64,000 nt of DNA from Lachancea dasiensis (GCA_900074725.1 LT598458.1:62001-126000), one strand, 5' to 3'. Numbered from the stretch's first letter, positions 19,393 through 29,143 are shown. Notes: generated by a model not told the origin, from the sequence alone. Translations and numbers: made by a program.

Positions 19393-20195
19393 TTAACGGT
19401 AGGATTTTTGGAATCTGGAACGGGCACCCTTACCACCGAATTTCTTTGGCTCTGGTCTTCTGGAGTCAGCAATCAACAAGGTTCTGTCGTAAGTGGTGAA
19501 GATCTTCTTCAATTCGTTCTTGGATTGTTCGTCGACAAACTTTTGGTGGTAAGCAACCAAACCCTTGGCAATGGCTTGTCTGATAGCGTAAACTTGAGAG
19601 ACGTGACCACCACCGGTGACTCTGACTCTGATGTCGATGTTGGCGAATTTGTCCAAACCGGCCAAGACCAAAGGCTCGTACACCTTGAATCTTAGGATTT
19701 CTGGTTCCACTAGGGTGATTGGGGAACCGTTGACCTTGATCAAACCCTTACCGGCCTTGACGTGGGCAACAGCAGTGGCGGATTTCTTCTTACCGAAAGT
19801 CTAGAAAAAAAGATTAAGTTAGTAACGGGGCCTCGAAACACCTGTGGCAGAGCGCCAGAGACCGAGACAAGGACATGCAGACCGCAGTGACACCACTATA
19901 TTCACTCCCCCCGTGGAAAACCGATGGTTGCTGCCGAAAACGACGTCCAAACGCCGCTCACAAGCGGTGGGGCCGTAGTTTCACATCTAGAACTCGACTT
20001 TCCACACGCCGCAGCTTCCTGCCAGAGGAATCGACGTCCCTCCTCCATTTCGCTTCCCAGCATCTATACTACCCGTCCACGTCCTCCGGTACAACATAAC
20101 GTCCAAATTCGTCTCATCTCGCTTGCCCATCTCTACACTATGCCTCACGCTCACTCGCGGCTATCACATACTTGAACACTTGGGACAGTAGACAT
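19393..20195 (-). CDS. RPS16: 40S ribosomal protein uS9 (Rps16), one intron
   Basis: Exon 1 (20195-20172) encodes MSTVPSVQ and exon 2 (19800-19393) begins TFGKKK; together they give 143 residues, the exact length of S. cerevisiae Rps16 (YMR143W/YDL083C). The donor is GTATGT (20171-20166), the branch point TACTAAC is at 19824-19818 and the acceptor is TAG at 19801. The intron is 371 nt and sits at the same place as in S. cerevisiae. The C-terminal SRFQKSYR tail reaches the decoding site. It is divergent from RPL13; the two share an 873-bp promoter. Confidence 0.97.
19801..20171 (-). other. Intron of RPS16
   Basis: A 371-nt intron with donor GTATGT, branch point TACTAAC 17 nt from the acceptor and acceptor TTTTCTAG. 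Short frames inside it are chance. Confidence 0.93.
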
Positions 20196-21068
20196 CTTTA
20201 ATTCCTCTATATCGTGATGATACCCTCTGGTTATATGCAAATACTAAATAAGACCAAAATCAATCAATAATATGCCCGAAACCTAGCACTGTACCCGCTG
20301 TTCCTGGAATGAAAGTTTTCACACGCTACTGTGATTCGATACTGGTGGTACCAAGTTCGCCATTACCCGGGCAGAGCCGGCCTCGGTGCTTGGGAGGCCA
20401 GCTGGCAGCCTAGCCGGGAGTCCTGGTACTGGCCCAGCTGGGAAGCTCCTGCCTAGGCTCTGGCCCTGGAAGGAAGCGCTAGGCAGAGCATCCCCCCTAG
20501 CCCTTACTGTTGACGGTGCTGGCCATCTTAGCTCAACACCGCGACCCAGCCCCAGGCGCATACTACCGACGCAAAATGAGCACCCAACTAGGGCACTTTT
20601 TTCACACCACGCAACTTTTTCCCATCTATTCTTTAGTGTCTGGGTTGTTATTCTATAGGTTGTGACTGCTTTAGGGCTAGGCTGTGACTGCTAAAAGGTT
20701 TGCGTCCCTGCTTTTTTTTTCAGGAACTGAAAAAAATAGAGAAACAGCGTGAAATACAGCTTGATGGGAGGCTCATGGAGGCTAGGCAGAGATGCTAGTG
20801 GGTAGGCTGAGGGACGGCAGCACAGTACTCTCCCACTAGCTCCCACTAGCTCCCCACCAGCTCCGCCTAGCTCCCAGGAATCTCCTACCAGGATCCAGGA
20901 CCTCTGTCCAGACCTGGGCCACGGTGGTATCGCGTCCTGTCTGGCCGCCCACTCTGGCCTCGGGCTCTCTACCGTGTCACCATGTTCCTAGGAATATCAA
21001 ATTTCAGATATATCCAAACGATACGGAACTTTTGACCATTTGATAGGTACAGCAGCAATCAAGTTAAA
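20196..21068. promoter_or_regulatory. Divergent RPS16/RPL13 promoter with Homol-D pair and two GC-rich islands
   Basis: The centre carries two TGTGACTG elements (Homol-D, reverse of CAGTCACA) at 20661-20668 and 20683-20690, with a TTAGGG (Tbf1-like) between them. On either side lies a GC-rich island: 20370-20570 toward RPS16 and 20770-20990 toward RPL13. Both contain CTAGGCAGAG (20479-20488 and 20782-20791). The right island also has tandem ~10-bp units of the CTCCCACTAG type at 20830-20877. I found no clear Rap1 site. Confidence 0.65.
20830..20877 (+). repeat. Tandem ~10-bp repeat in the RPL13 promoter
   Basis: Two identical CTCCCACTAG units (20830-20849) are followed by three degenerate ones: CTCCCCACCAG, CTCCGCCTAG and CTCCCAGG. 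The period is about one DNA helical turn. The repeat lies within the GC-rich island, about 200 bp before the RPL13 start. Confidence 0.8.
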
Positions 21069-21978
21069 ATGGGTATGTTGAAGGGCACAATAAGCTGTGG
21101 TAACGGGTCAGCGCACGCAAGAGCGATGGGCTGCAAATGTTGTGGGAATTGTGAGCACTTTTGAATGATCTCCGTGCCATACAGACGATGGAAAGATCTG
21201 TTGGGCCGGAATGTGTTGGGATTACGGGGGGTAATCGAGAGGGAAATAGACGTAGAGCTCTGAGGCGCGAAGGTGCGCTGTACGGATGAATTGGGAGTAG
21301 CTCCCACAGCCGAACGTGGGCTTGCTGACCCGCCACCATCATATTGCCATATGGCATAGTACTAACCTGTCTTTTTTTGCAGCTATCTCTAAGAACCTTC
21401 CAATCTTGAAGAACCACTTCAGAAAGCACTGGCAAGAGCGCGTCAAGGTGCACTTCGACCAAGCCGGTAAGAAGGTTGCCAGACGTTCTGCCAGAGCCTC
21501 CAAGGCCGCCAAGATTGCTCCAAGACCTTTGGACTTGTTGAGACCAGTTGTCAAGCCACCTACCATCAAGTACAACAGAAAAGTCAGAGCCGGTAGAGGT
21601 TTCACCTTGCGTGAAGTCAGAGCTGCTGGTTTGACCCCAGCTTACGCCAGAACCATTGGTATTGCTGTCGACCACAGACGTCAAAACAGAAACCAAGAAA
21701 TCTTCGACTTGAACGTCCAAAGATTGAAGGAATTCCAATCTAAGATAATCGTTTTCCCAAGAAACGGTAAGGCCCCAGAAGCCGAACAAGTGTTGTCTAC
21801 CGCTGCCACTTTCCCAATCGCCCAAATTCCTGCTGAACAAGGCACCAGAGCCGTTGAAGCCAGCGGTGAATCTGCTTTCAGAACTTTGAGATTGGCCAGA
21901 TCCGACCAAAGACTACAAGGTGTCAGAGAGAAGAGAGCCAGAGAGAAGGCCGAAGCTGAAGCTGACAAGAAGAAATAA
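21069..21978 (+). CDS. RPL13: 60S ribosomal protein eL13 (Rpl13), one intron
   Basis: Exon 1 is only ATGG (21069-21072), followed by GTATGT. Exon 2 (21383-21978) continues the Ala codon and reads [18 protein letters not shown]. The total of 199 residues equals S. cerevisiae Rpl13 (YDL082W/YMR142C), including the four-base first exon. The branch point TACTAAC is at 21360-21366 and the acceptor TTTTTGCAG ends at 21382. The basic C-terminus ([16 protein letters not shown]) is typical. Confidence 0.97.
21073..21382 (+). other. Intron of RPL13
   Basis: A 310-nt intron with donor GTATGT, branch point TACTAAC 16 nt before the acceptor, and a T-rich acceptor tract ending in GCAG. Confidence 0.95.
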
Positions 21979-22355
21979 ACCGTTTTAAGAGCTTAATAGG
22001 TCATTCTTTTATGTAAATTGTATAGTTGGAAGCCACTGCAACATTAGAATCGATCTTTTGTGTGGTTAGATGTCGTTCAAACGCCCCACTTTTCAGCATG
22101 TTGCACTATAGTTTGCCAACCTATCGAGGTGTGTGGGTGGCAATCCTAAGCTACGGCGCGCACTTCCGATGCCTCTCCAGTTCCCGAAGGAAACACTGGG
22201 CCAATTGTTCCCAACAGTGGCAGCGCAAATATGTACCGCGGCAGATGGAACCGAACACTCACACCATCAAAGGAAATGTCCTCCTAACTTTCTAGAGTCC
22301 AAGCTTAAATTAAAGCATACACAAGTATTTTCTAAATGCAATCTAAAACCCCACT
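21979..22355. other. Convergent intergenic region RPL13/RPP1A
   Basis: This is the 3' flank of two convergent ribosomal genes. I see only AT-rich ends consistent with polyadenylation regions. Frames crossing RPP1A on the plus strand are shadows of it. Confidence 0.5.
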
Positions 22356-22679
22356 CTAATCGAACAAACCGAAACCCATGTCGTCGTCGGATTCTTCCTT
22401 TTCTTCTTCCTTTTCTTCTTCGGCAGCAGCTTCATCGCCACCAGCAGCGGCAGCAGCACCACCGGCAACTGGACCGGCACTGGCGGCACCAGCAGAGAAG
22501 TTGGTCATCAAGCTCTTCAAGTCTTGGGCTTCCAAGGCCTTGGAGAAAATGTCAGCCCAGATACCTTCAACTGGGACGTTGGCGGCAGTGGTCAAAGTCA
22601 ACAACTTGTCAGAAGAGACTTCGATTTCAGAGTCAGCCAAGATCAAGGCGGCGTAAGACAAAGCGGTTTCAACAGACAT
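22356..22679 (-). CDS. RPP1A: 60S acidic ribosomal protein P1-alpha (Rpp1A)
   Basis: A 107-residue P1 stalk protein (S. cerevisiae YDL081C, 106 aa). The N-terminal dimerisation domain ([19 protein letters not shown], then [16 protein letters not shown]) is followed by an Ala/Gly hinge. The acidic C-terminus ends [12 protein letters not shown], which recruits translational GTPases. It forms dimers with P2 on uL10. There is no intron; the ATG is unambiguous. Confidence 0.97.
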   Translation of the reverse strand: MSVETALSYAALILADSEIEVSSDKLLTLTTAANVPVEGIWADIFSKALEAQDLKSLMTNFSAGAASAGPVAGGAAAAAGGDEAAAEEEKEEEKEESDDDMGFGLFD

Positions 22680-23065
22680 TTCTTGTAAGGTAAAGTGTGA
22701 ATAGAGATAATCAAATTAAGCTTACTGGACAAGCAGACTATTTCTTTGGTTCTTTAGGCAAGCAGAAGAGAGAACTAATCAAAAGCCAATGTGGAACTTT
22801 TCACTTTTTCGATGCCCAAACTAAAATTTTTTTTCACAGGATCCAAAAATGTTTGGTTCGTACATTACGAGCTTGTGAAAGTACTCGTGAGGGCGGGTAA
22901 CTCAGGTATTTGTCTTGAGAGTACTTAAGTACTTTCGTACTTTCATGTCACGTGGTGTGCTTAATTCGAGCGTACTCCCGTAGCGGCGATGCCAGCATCG
23001 ATGCTAGCATAGATGTGAGTTGACTTTTTTTATTGATGATGGGTTTAGTCAGATACCCTCGAAGT
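22680..23065. promoter_or_regulatory. RPP1A promoter with perfect palindromes
   Basis: The region holds two perfect palindromes: AGTACTTAAGTACT (22920-22933) and AGCATCGATGCT (22993-23004), the latter running into ATGCTAGCAT. CACGTG occurs near 22951. I see neither a Homol-D nor a Rap1 match. The SIP5 3' end lies at its right edge. Confidence 0.5.
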
Positions 23066-24505
23066 CTATTTTGTGGGGTTACTTTCTGCCAAACTCAATT
23101 TTATGGCTTGTTCGATCATTTCATTCTCAATTTCGGCCGCTGTGGCGGTGGATGGCCATCTACCAGTATTAACTTCAGCACGATTTATCGGTTCCGGATG
23201 AGGTGGAGAGCGCGAGGTGGTGTGTGATCTGAGACTTGAACTTTCCTGATGACTGGGCGCTACTAATTGATGGCTGACGTGAATGGCCGTAGCGTTTGCG
23301 GATCTTCTAGCCAGACGCATACGCTCTTTGTTGAGCTTTATTTGCCAGTCCGGACGAAGCGAGTCGGAAGTAACTACCTGGCGATCCGAGGCGGCCAATG
23401 AACCCCGGCGCGTCGCTTCTTTCTGTTCTGGATCCTCACTATCAGTCACGTGCTTGTATGTTAGAGGCACGCTGCCCTGTAGTCCAACTCTTCTAGTCAC
23501 AACAGGTTGGTATGTGATCCCAAAATCCGGAGTTGCACAGTAAGGACAATTTGTAGGCTCAGATGTCAGCAAATTTGGGTCTCTTTCAGAATCGTCCGCG
23601 GGTGTAGAACTGTCGTCTTGATCATGGGGGAAATGGGGCTCAGCTCTCTTAATCTGAACAAAGCATTCACTGCAGATTAGCTGCAAACAACACCGTGATA
23701 CATTGAGGGGCTGTGGATAGTATAGGAAGCAAATAGGACATTCGGCACCCGTGCGATATAGGTCAAATTTCAAATCACCACTAGGCAAACTTGAGAAGCG
23801 CTGCCCGTCAACGGCTCTCTTGGCTTCGAGCTTGGTTTCAAGGAATTTCTCGTTTTCCCTCTCCTGCCATAGTATGCGCTTCTGATACAGTCGCGCATTA
23901 AAAATCTTGCTTCGCTGCCGGCGCTGCTCGCGACGAGACAGAGACTTGTCTATCAAGTATTCAAAGTCGCTCTGCGACAAGTCTCCGATTGGAACGCCAT
24001 CGAAGGCCTCCAGGTCTTCGTTGAAGGGCGCATGCAAGGGGAGACCGTCAACGATCTTGATCAATTCCTCACGGCTCCAGCTCTCGTCGAAGTCCTGCAA
24101 AGGTGCATAGAAAGGGGCAAGCCGTCTTTCTACAATGAGGCTTTTCACGACGCTCGCGTCGTAATCCACTTTTTCCAGACTACTGGATCCGTACGGAGCC
24201 AAAAATCCACCGTCCACTGTCTCCTGGTATTTCACTGTCAAGTCCTTAACATGTCGTTCCTTTAGTCGCTCTTTTTCCTTAGTAGACTTGCGTTTGTAAG
24301 GATTTGCTCCGCTGAGGCTTTCGGAAGACTCCGAACGCCGTCCAGCGGTCAAGATATTTCCAACCATTGACGACGTCCGTGTCTTTCTACTCCCATTTGG
24401 TCCACCACTAATAGTCCTGCTACTCGGAAGAGCAGATGAAGTGCTCAGGGAGCGATTGAATCTCACTGCATTTTCGTTTTCTAGTTTTCCTGGAACGTTC
24501 CCCAT
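23066..24505 (-). CDS. SIP5: Sip5-like protein with zinc-binding cysteines
   Basis: A 479-residue counterpart of S. cerevisiae Sip5 (YMR140W), which interacts with Reg1/Glc7 and Snf1. The ATG at 24505 gives MGNVPGK, the family N-terminus and a likely N-myristoylation site; a TTG five codons earlier is ignored for that reason. A RING-like cysteine pattern starts at residue 256 (CPICFLYYPQPLNVSRCC, LICSECF) and ends with NCPYC near residue 335. The C-terminus EMIEQAIKLSLAES resembles a ubiquitin-interacting motif. Ser/Arg-rich disordered regions flank these parts. Confidence 0.9.
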   Translation of the reverse strand: MGNVPGKLENENAVRFNRSLSTSSALPSSRTISGGPNGSRKTRTSSMVGNILTAGRRSESSESLSGANPYKRKSTKEKERLKERHVKDLTVKYQETVDGGFLAPYGSSSLEKVDYDASVVKSLIVERRLAPFYAPLQDFDESWSREELIKIVDGLPLHAPFNEDLEAFDGVPIGDLSQSDFEYLIDKSLSRREQRRQRSKIFNARLYQKRILWQERENEKFLETKLEAKRAVDGQRFSSLPSGDLKFDLYRTGAECPICFLYYPQPLNVSRCCLQLICSECFVQIKRAEPHFPHDQDDSSTPADDSERDPNLLTSEPTNCPYCATPDFGITYQPVVTRRVGLQGSVPLTYKHVTDSEDPEQKEATRRGSLAASDRQVVTSDSLRPDWQIKLNKERMRLARRSANATAIHVSHQLVAPSHQESSSLRSHTTSRSPPHPEPINRAEVNTGRWPSTATAAEIENEMIEQAIKLSLAESNPTK

Positions 24506-25123
24506 GGCTGTCGCACACAATATTTGAAACGTCGGAGGAAATTGTTTACTAAAGGTTCAAATTCAAATTCTTTGTTCAAACATTCAATTAAAAGGATATA
24601 CTCCAATTACAGCGCTGTCAGAGGCACGTCTTTGGCGCTTTTGTCCCCTTTTTTGAATGATTCGGGTTGTTCCATTTTTATTAGATAATTGTAGTTTATA
24701 TATGTAACCATCCGGAACATTTGAATCGGCTTATAAAGGTGATACTCAGCCATTTAATCATGGGGAAAGAAAATAAAAAAATCATGGTACGAAGACTCTC
24801 TAAAGAGACTCAAAATACAGTCTCGTAAACAGCAGATGTCTGGCATTTCTTGTGTTTCTCTTGATAAATATTTGGAGGTTTCAGTCACATCTTGAGAGCT
24901 ATTGCGTTGGCTGAACGCGAAGCATTTGGTAACACAACGGTTTTTACTTTGAAAGATTGTGGGAAATTGAAGTAAGCTACGTTGGTCCTTTACTGCAGAG
25001 TCTGTTTTGTAATCGCAAGCTCTTTACGCAGTTGCTTTTAGTGTTGATCCATTCTTAAAGTATATAAGTCTACATGTGTCGGACATAGAGCCTGCTCCAT
25101 TCGCGTGCCTCTCCGTAGCTCAC
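24506..25123. other. Intergenic, SIP5 promoter and aminotransferase 3' flank
   Basis: AT-rich sequence with no gene and no motif I would name beyond TATA-like runs near 24696. Nothing further is seen. Confidence 0.45.
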
Positions 25124-26539
25124 CTACCAATGGCCCTCAGCTTTCAGTTCCTTGGAAAGCTGTTCCACAGACTTGACAATTCTCTCAACAATGGCATCGA
25201 CATCTTCCTCGGTGATGATAAACGCTGGCGCTAGCAATGTAATGTCACCAGCAACGCCATCGGCATTACCTTGCATACCCATAACGCTTAGTTTGTTTTC
25301 GAAGCAAACGTGCTGGAAACGGTGGCCGATGTCAAGCTCCACAGGGAAAGTTTCCTTGGTGGTTTTGTTCTTCACGAATTCTAGAGACCAGAAACCTCCA
25401 ATACCTCTCACATCGCCAACAATGTTGTCCTCCTTGAGCAGGGCCGCTTGCAATTTGGAACCCATTAGGTTACCCATCTTGAAAATGTTAGCGGTTAGAC
25501 CCTCGCGCAATATCTTCTTTTGAACGCCAAGAGCCACCTCACAGTTGAACCCGTGGGAGGCGTATGTGTGAGAGCCAAATACGGCATTGGAACCGTTGAT
25601 GTAGGCGTCTCTGATCTTTGGGCCCACCAACACACCGGCAATGGTAACATAGCCAGAACCTAGGGTCTTACCGACGGTTTGGATGTCAGGAGCATCTTCG
25701 GGACCAATGAAGCTTTCCCAACAGTTCAGCTTTCCGTTAGGGTTGCATCTTCCGGTACCGCACATAACCTCGTCTAGCATGAAGATCACATCGTACTTGT
25801 TGCACAATGCACGGATTCCGGACAGGTAACCCTTGGGAGAAGGAGCCGTACCCAAAGAGGATCCTGGCAAGGTTTCGACCAGAACGCAAGACACAGTCTT
25901 GGGGTCGTTGTCCAAGATGATCTTCTCCAAGGAGTCCAACAGACGTTGAGAATACTCTTCTTCAGTTTCGCCCTTTTGTTGGTAACGGTAAGGGTAGCAC
26001 ACTGGCATTTTCAAACATGTGTTGGTTTGATCGATAGAGATCTCCTTGAACAAATCCGCACGGCCACAGTGAGAGATCGACAACGCACCTAAAGTGAATC
26101 CGTGGTAAGAAGTGTCTCTTGAAATGATTTTCGTCTTTTCAGGGCAACCACGTTCCATTTGGTATTGTCTAATGATTTTCATGGCGTTCTCGTTGCTTTC
26201 TGACCCGGAGCAGCACCACAGAGCAGCGGCAAAAACACCTGGGGGAGAGTTATCGATGTAGAATTTGGCCAAGTCTTCCGAAGGTTTGTTTCCGATGATG
26301 GAAGGGAAAGTGTAGGTGTGGTTTTTGGCCGCCTTCTCAATAATTGGCAGAACTTCTTCGTCACCCCATCCTAGTGCTCCGACAGCAGCACCGGTCACAG
26401 CGTCCAGGATATCGTCATAGATCTTGCCATCTTTCTCGACTGTCATGCGCATACCTTTACCGCTGACTATATGAGGGGGTTTCTTGTTGATAGTACCTTG
26501 GAAAACGTAAGATTCGGTAGGAAGTGTGTCCGTTGTCAT
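25124..26539 (-). CDS. Class-III pyridoxal-phosphate aminotransferase, substrate unknown
   Basis: A 471-residue fold-type I, class-III aminotransferase. Visible are CCSGSESNENAMK (cofactor-phosphate region), DTSYHGFTLGAL, the Asp that contacts the pyridine ring in FMLDEVMCGTGR, and the Schiff-base Lys in TVGKTLGSGY. The sequence is not Uga1 (GABA transaminase), Car2 (ornithine transaminase) or Bio3 as I recall them, so the substrate is open. It lacks an obvious targeting signal. It lies at the right edge of the SIP5 synteny block, next to a tRNA gene. I know no direct S. cerevisiae counterpart at this position. Confidence 0.85.
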   Translation of the reverse strand: MTTDTLPTESYVFQGTINKKPPHIVSGKGMRMTVEKDGKIYDDILDAVTGAAVGALGWGDEEVLPIIEKAAKNHTYTFPSIIGNKPSEDLAKFYIDNSPPGVFAAALWCCSGSESNENAMKIIRQYQMERGCPEKTKIISRDTSYHGFTLGALSISHCGRADLFKEISIDQTNTCLKMPVCYPYRYQQKGETEEEYSQRLLDSLEKIILDNDPKTVSCVLVETLPGSSLGTAPSPKGYLSGIRALCNKYDVIFMLDEVMCGTGRCNPNGKLNCWESFIGPEDAPDIQTVGKTLGSGYVTIAGVLVGPKIRDAYINGSNAVFGSHTYASHGFNCEVALGVQKKILREGLTANIFKMGNLMGSKLQAALLKEDNIVGDVRGIGGFWSLEFVKNKTTKETFPVELDIGHRFQHVCFENKLSVMGMQGNADGVAGDITLLAPAFIITEEDVDAIVERIVKSVEQLSKELKAEGHW

Positions 26540-27119
26540 TGTAGAGGATTATTTGATCAGTTGTTATTTGCTTGGTTGCGAGTTTGTTGTTGTCTACACA
26601 GCAAGAGATAAAGGAAGCCCGGACGCTTAAAGAAACATGATCGAATTGAAGCGCTTTAAATACTTTTCAGGACAGTCCCTTAAGTTGACCTTCGGCGCTT
26701 TGTTTCCATTATCTGGCGGGAACTTCCACCCCATCTGTCCATAATAGGGTTGCCTCAGATGTCTATCTCAAGGGATTAGAGCGCCGATTGGAATATACCT
26801 TTCAGATAATGATCTTGTTACTATCGGGAATATCTTGACGAACCCATTTCGGAAGTAGTTGCTTGATGTAGACTGATGGCCTTATCTTGCACGTGACTAG
26901 GTTTGGAAGGTGGTTACTATCTAAGTGCGCGCGGTTCGGTTTTCCCAAAGCGGGCCAGGGAGTGGTTGTCGGGAACGAACGACGGTGAACGTAAGCGTCG
27001 GGAACCACAATGCTACCGCTCGGGATTGTGTAGACTGGACTTCAACTTATGTCTAGCATAGTCTAATTTTTACTCGTCTGGCCGGTTTATTCCCTGAATA
27101 TCATGAACTAAAAAAAAGT
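26540..27119. promoter_or_regulatory. Intergenic, aminotransferase upstream region
   Basis: It contains CTTATC (GATA-factor core) at 26881-26886 closely followed by CACGTG at 26890-26895, about 345 bp upstream of the aminotransferase start. The A-run at 27110-27117 is the Pol III terminator of the neighbouring tRNA. No gene is seen. Confidence 0.4.
27110..27117 (-). terminator. Pol III terminator of tRNA-Ala(CGC)
   Basis: A run of eight T on the minus strand begins three bases after the tRNA 3' end. Confidence 0.9.
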
Positions 27120-27194
27120 TGGACTAGACCGGGTTTGAACCGGCGACCTTTCACATGCGAAGCGAACGCGCTACCAAAACTGCGCCACTAGCCC
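27120..27194 (-). tRNA. tRNA-Ala (anticodon CGC)
   Basis: A 75-nt cloverleaf: acceptor GGGCTAG/CTAGTCC with the alanine identity pair G3:U70 and discriminator A73. The D arm is GCGC/GCGC, the anticodon loop TTCGCAT (anticodon CGC, reads GCG) and the T arm closes on TTCAAAC. There is no intron. Eight T residues on the minus strand follow (27117-27110) as Pol III terminator. S. cerevisiae, as I recall, has only AGC and UGC alanine tRNAs. Confidence 0.95.
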
Positions 27195-28078
27195 ATCACA
27201 CAGGTGGAAAACCACCCGCTGTACTGTCAACCGCTTGGCCACGAGGGGTCTATGCGATTGTTTCCTGGTTTAAGGACTCAACCTACTGATAGTTACTGTA
27301 AGCTGGAGGATAGCAACGTGACTAACATCCTTGACCATAACTTGGGTACTATGGGATAAATGATGTCTGTGGATTGAAATGTCCGCTTGAGTCTTCCGAG
27401 CTCTACATTCAGCGTTATTGTGCAAGAGCAGACCCTGCGCTCAGGTCGAGTATACCTGAGACCAACATTACGGCCAATCATGAAATTTAAGACATTGTCT
27501 CCTGTTCTTGCGTTTCGTGCCACCTTGAGGCAGGTGTGGCTGTTATGTAAAATTCTCTTGCTGTCATAAACGAATCCTTCATTACAAGCTCACTGAAAGG
27601 GACCGCTAGACTCCCTACGTGTGTGGAGATCACTTATATATAATGCCAGTTAGGTATTTTAAGTTGATCAGCGGGCGCCATTGAAGGCACCTGCTTCCGA
27701 CATAAAATTTACTTTGCCTCTATCTGAGCTAGAGAGTTTACCAAAAGCATCTTCTGTAGAGCCACTAGTGTGAATAGCAAGTTAAAGACGCCTTGTGGTA
27801 GCCAGTTGAAATTGCACTGTAGGTGGAAGCTAAAACAGCCTGAATTCAGTCACAGACATTACAATAAGATTATCAATCACTGTTCGCCGTGGCACTTTAC
27901 ACTCGGCGACCTTGCTAGCTCCCACTCGACCGCCTTCGCTGCGCTGTCACTGATCAGTATATTCTCCTCGTGTGTAATGATCTTAAAAACGAGCGGGCCT
28001 ATTACACATGTCAACTCCCACGCTTCGTAATCGCATTCACACCTTACGAGACACCAAACAGCCCTGACACGACTGGCC
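27195..28078. other. Intergenic, tRNA to COA6
   Basis: 884 bp without a gene I can support. I looked for LTR-like ends because yeast retroelements favour tRNA 5' flanks and saw none. Short frames here lack any recognisable similarity. Confidence 0.45.
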
Positions 28079-28408
28079 ATGGGATGGTTCTCAAAGACTA
28101 AACCGATGGACGATCAGTCCAAGCCTCCTTCTAGATCTTCCAGGAAACAGTGCTGGGAGTCTAGGGATGGATATTTTCAATGTTTGGATAAAATCTCGGT
28201 GGTAAATGCCCTGGAACCCAAACATCAGAGTGAGATCCAAAAAAACTGCAAGGGCGAGGAAGCTAAGTTCGAGCAAGACTGTGCGACGAGCTGGATCAAA
28301 TACTTTAAGGAAAAACGCGTGGTGGACTACAAGCGGGAGAAATTCATGCAAGAGATGGAAAGTAAAAACGCTCAGCAGATCGATCTTTCGGGGATGGTAA
28401 GGCGCTGA
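28079..28408 (+). CDS. COA6: Cytochrome c oxidase assembly factor Coa6
   Basis: A 109-residue small protein with the Cox12/Coa6-type twin cysteine pattern: CX9C in CWESRDGYFQC and CX10C in CKGEEAKFEQDC. HSWIKYFKEKRV of S. cerevisiae Coa6 (YMR244C-A) is matched by TSWIKYFKEKRV. The protein would be imported to the intermembrane space by Mia40 and assist copper delivery to Cox2. The next cell-wall gene (YMR244W-like) and ZRC1 keep the S. cerevisiae neighbourhood. Confidence 0.94.
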   Translation: MGWFSKTKPMDDQSKPPSRSSRKQCWESRDGYFQCLDKISVVNALEPKHQSEIQKNCKGEEAKFEQDCATSWIKYFKEKRVVDYKREKFMQEMESKNAQQIDLSGMVRR

Positions 28409-29143
28409 TATTTGCTGCGAGACACACCATTCGACGATCGCACCGGTGTGTCTACCCTAGGGGAACTGATGACTGAAGAAAAGCCTACCTACAAAACCCC
28501 TCTGGGACTAATTGACAAAACGCATGCTCACTACGTATACCAGCAACGTGCATGCACATACGCACATACACATATATACACCTTTACATATTCGGATCAT
28601 ACATTGACTGCCAGAAATGGGCGATACAGAGTTGGGAAAGGACTCGCAGAATTGAGGCTTGGCAATTTTATGATAGAACTGAGTATAGAGGTATACACTA
28701 GGAACCCCATTTTTTGACTAGCGCACCGTCCTGCAAGAGGCTAGGTCTGTCGCCGAGTGTCACCCTAAGGATAGAAACTGTGATGCCCATCGGGCAGCTT
28801 AAAAACCTCGTTCAGCGCGACCTCTTTCAATTGCGCGTCAGCTATTCTCCGCAGTACGCCCTCAATGTGTCACCCCATAATATTGCCTATAGCGGTTAAA
28901 ACCGTTGGCAATTAGTAATTAGGGGGGTGCGTGGTCTTCATTGTTGAGGAGAGAGCGTGTCCTAAAAATTAGTATATAAGCGGCTGCTGGTCCCCCCGTT
29001 TTCCAGTCACCTCGTTGCCACTTTTCTGTCTCTTTCGTGTCTTTCACTTCTCTCCGTCACACAGATAATTATCGTTTCATAGATTTGAACCTATATAGTT
29101 TAGTTACACCAAGTTTATATAAGAAACCAGACTAACCTCTCCC
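28409..29143. promoter_or_regulatory. HSP30-like gene promoter region
   Basis: A TATA element TATATAAG (28973-28980) and an AGGGG (stress-response-element core) at 28921-28925 precede the HSP30-like gene. A short CA/TA-rich microsatellite lies near 28555-28580. No gene is supported. Confidence 0.45.

Noticed and set aside
22133-22693. 186-codon frame on the plus strand across RPP1A
   Set aside because: It is the shadow of RPP1A and its biased codons, with a Gln/Arg-rich nonsense translation.
27195-28078. Retroelement remnant beside tRNA-Ala(CGC)
   Set aside because: No LTR-like ends, direct repeats or polyprotein similarity were seen in this flank or beside the other tRNA.
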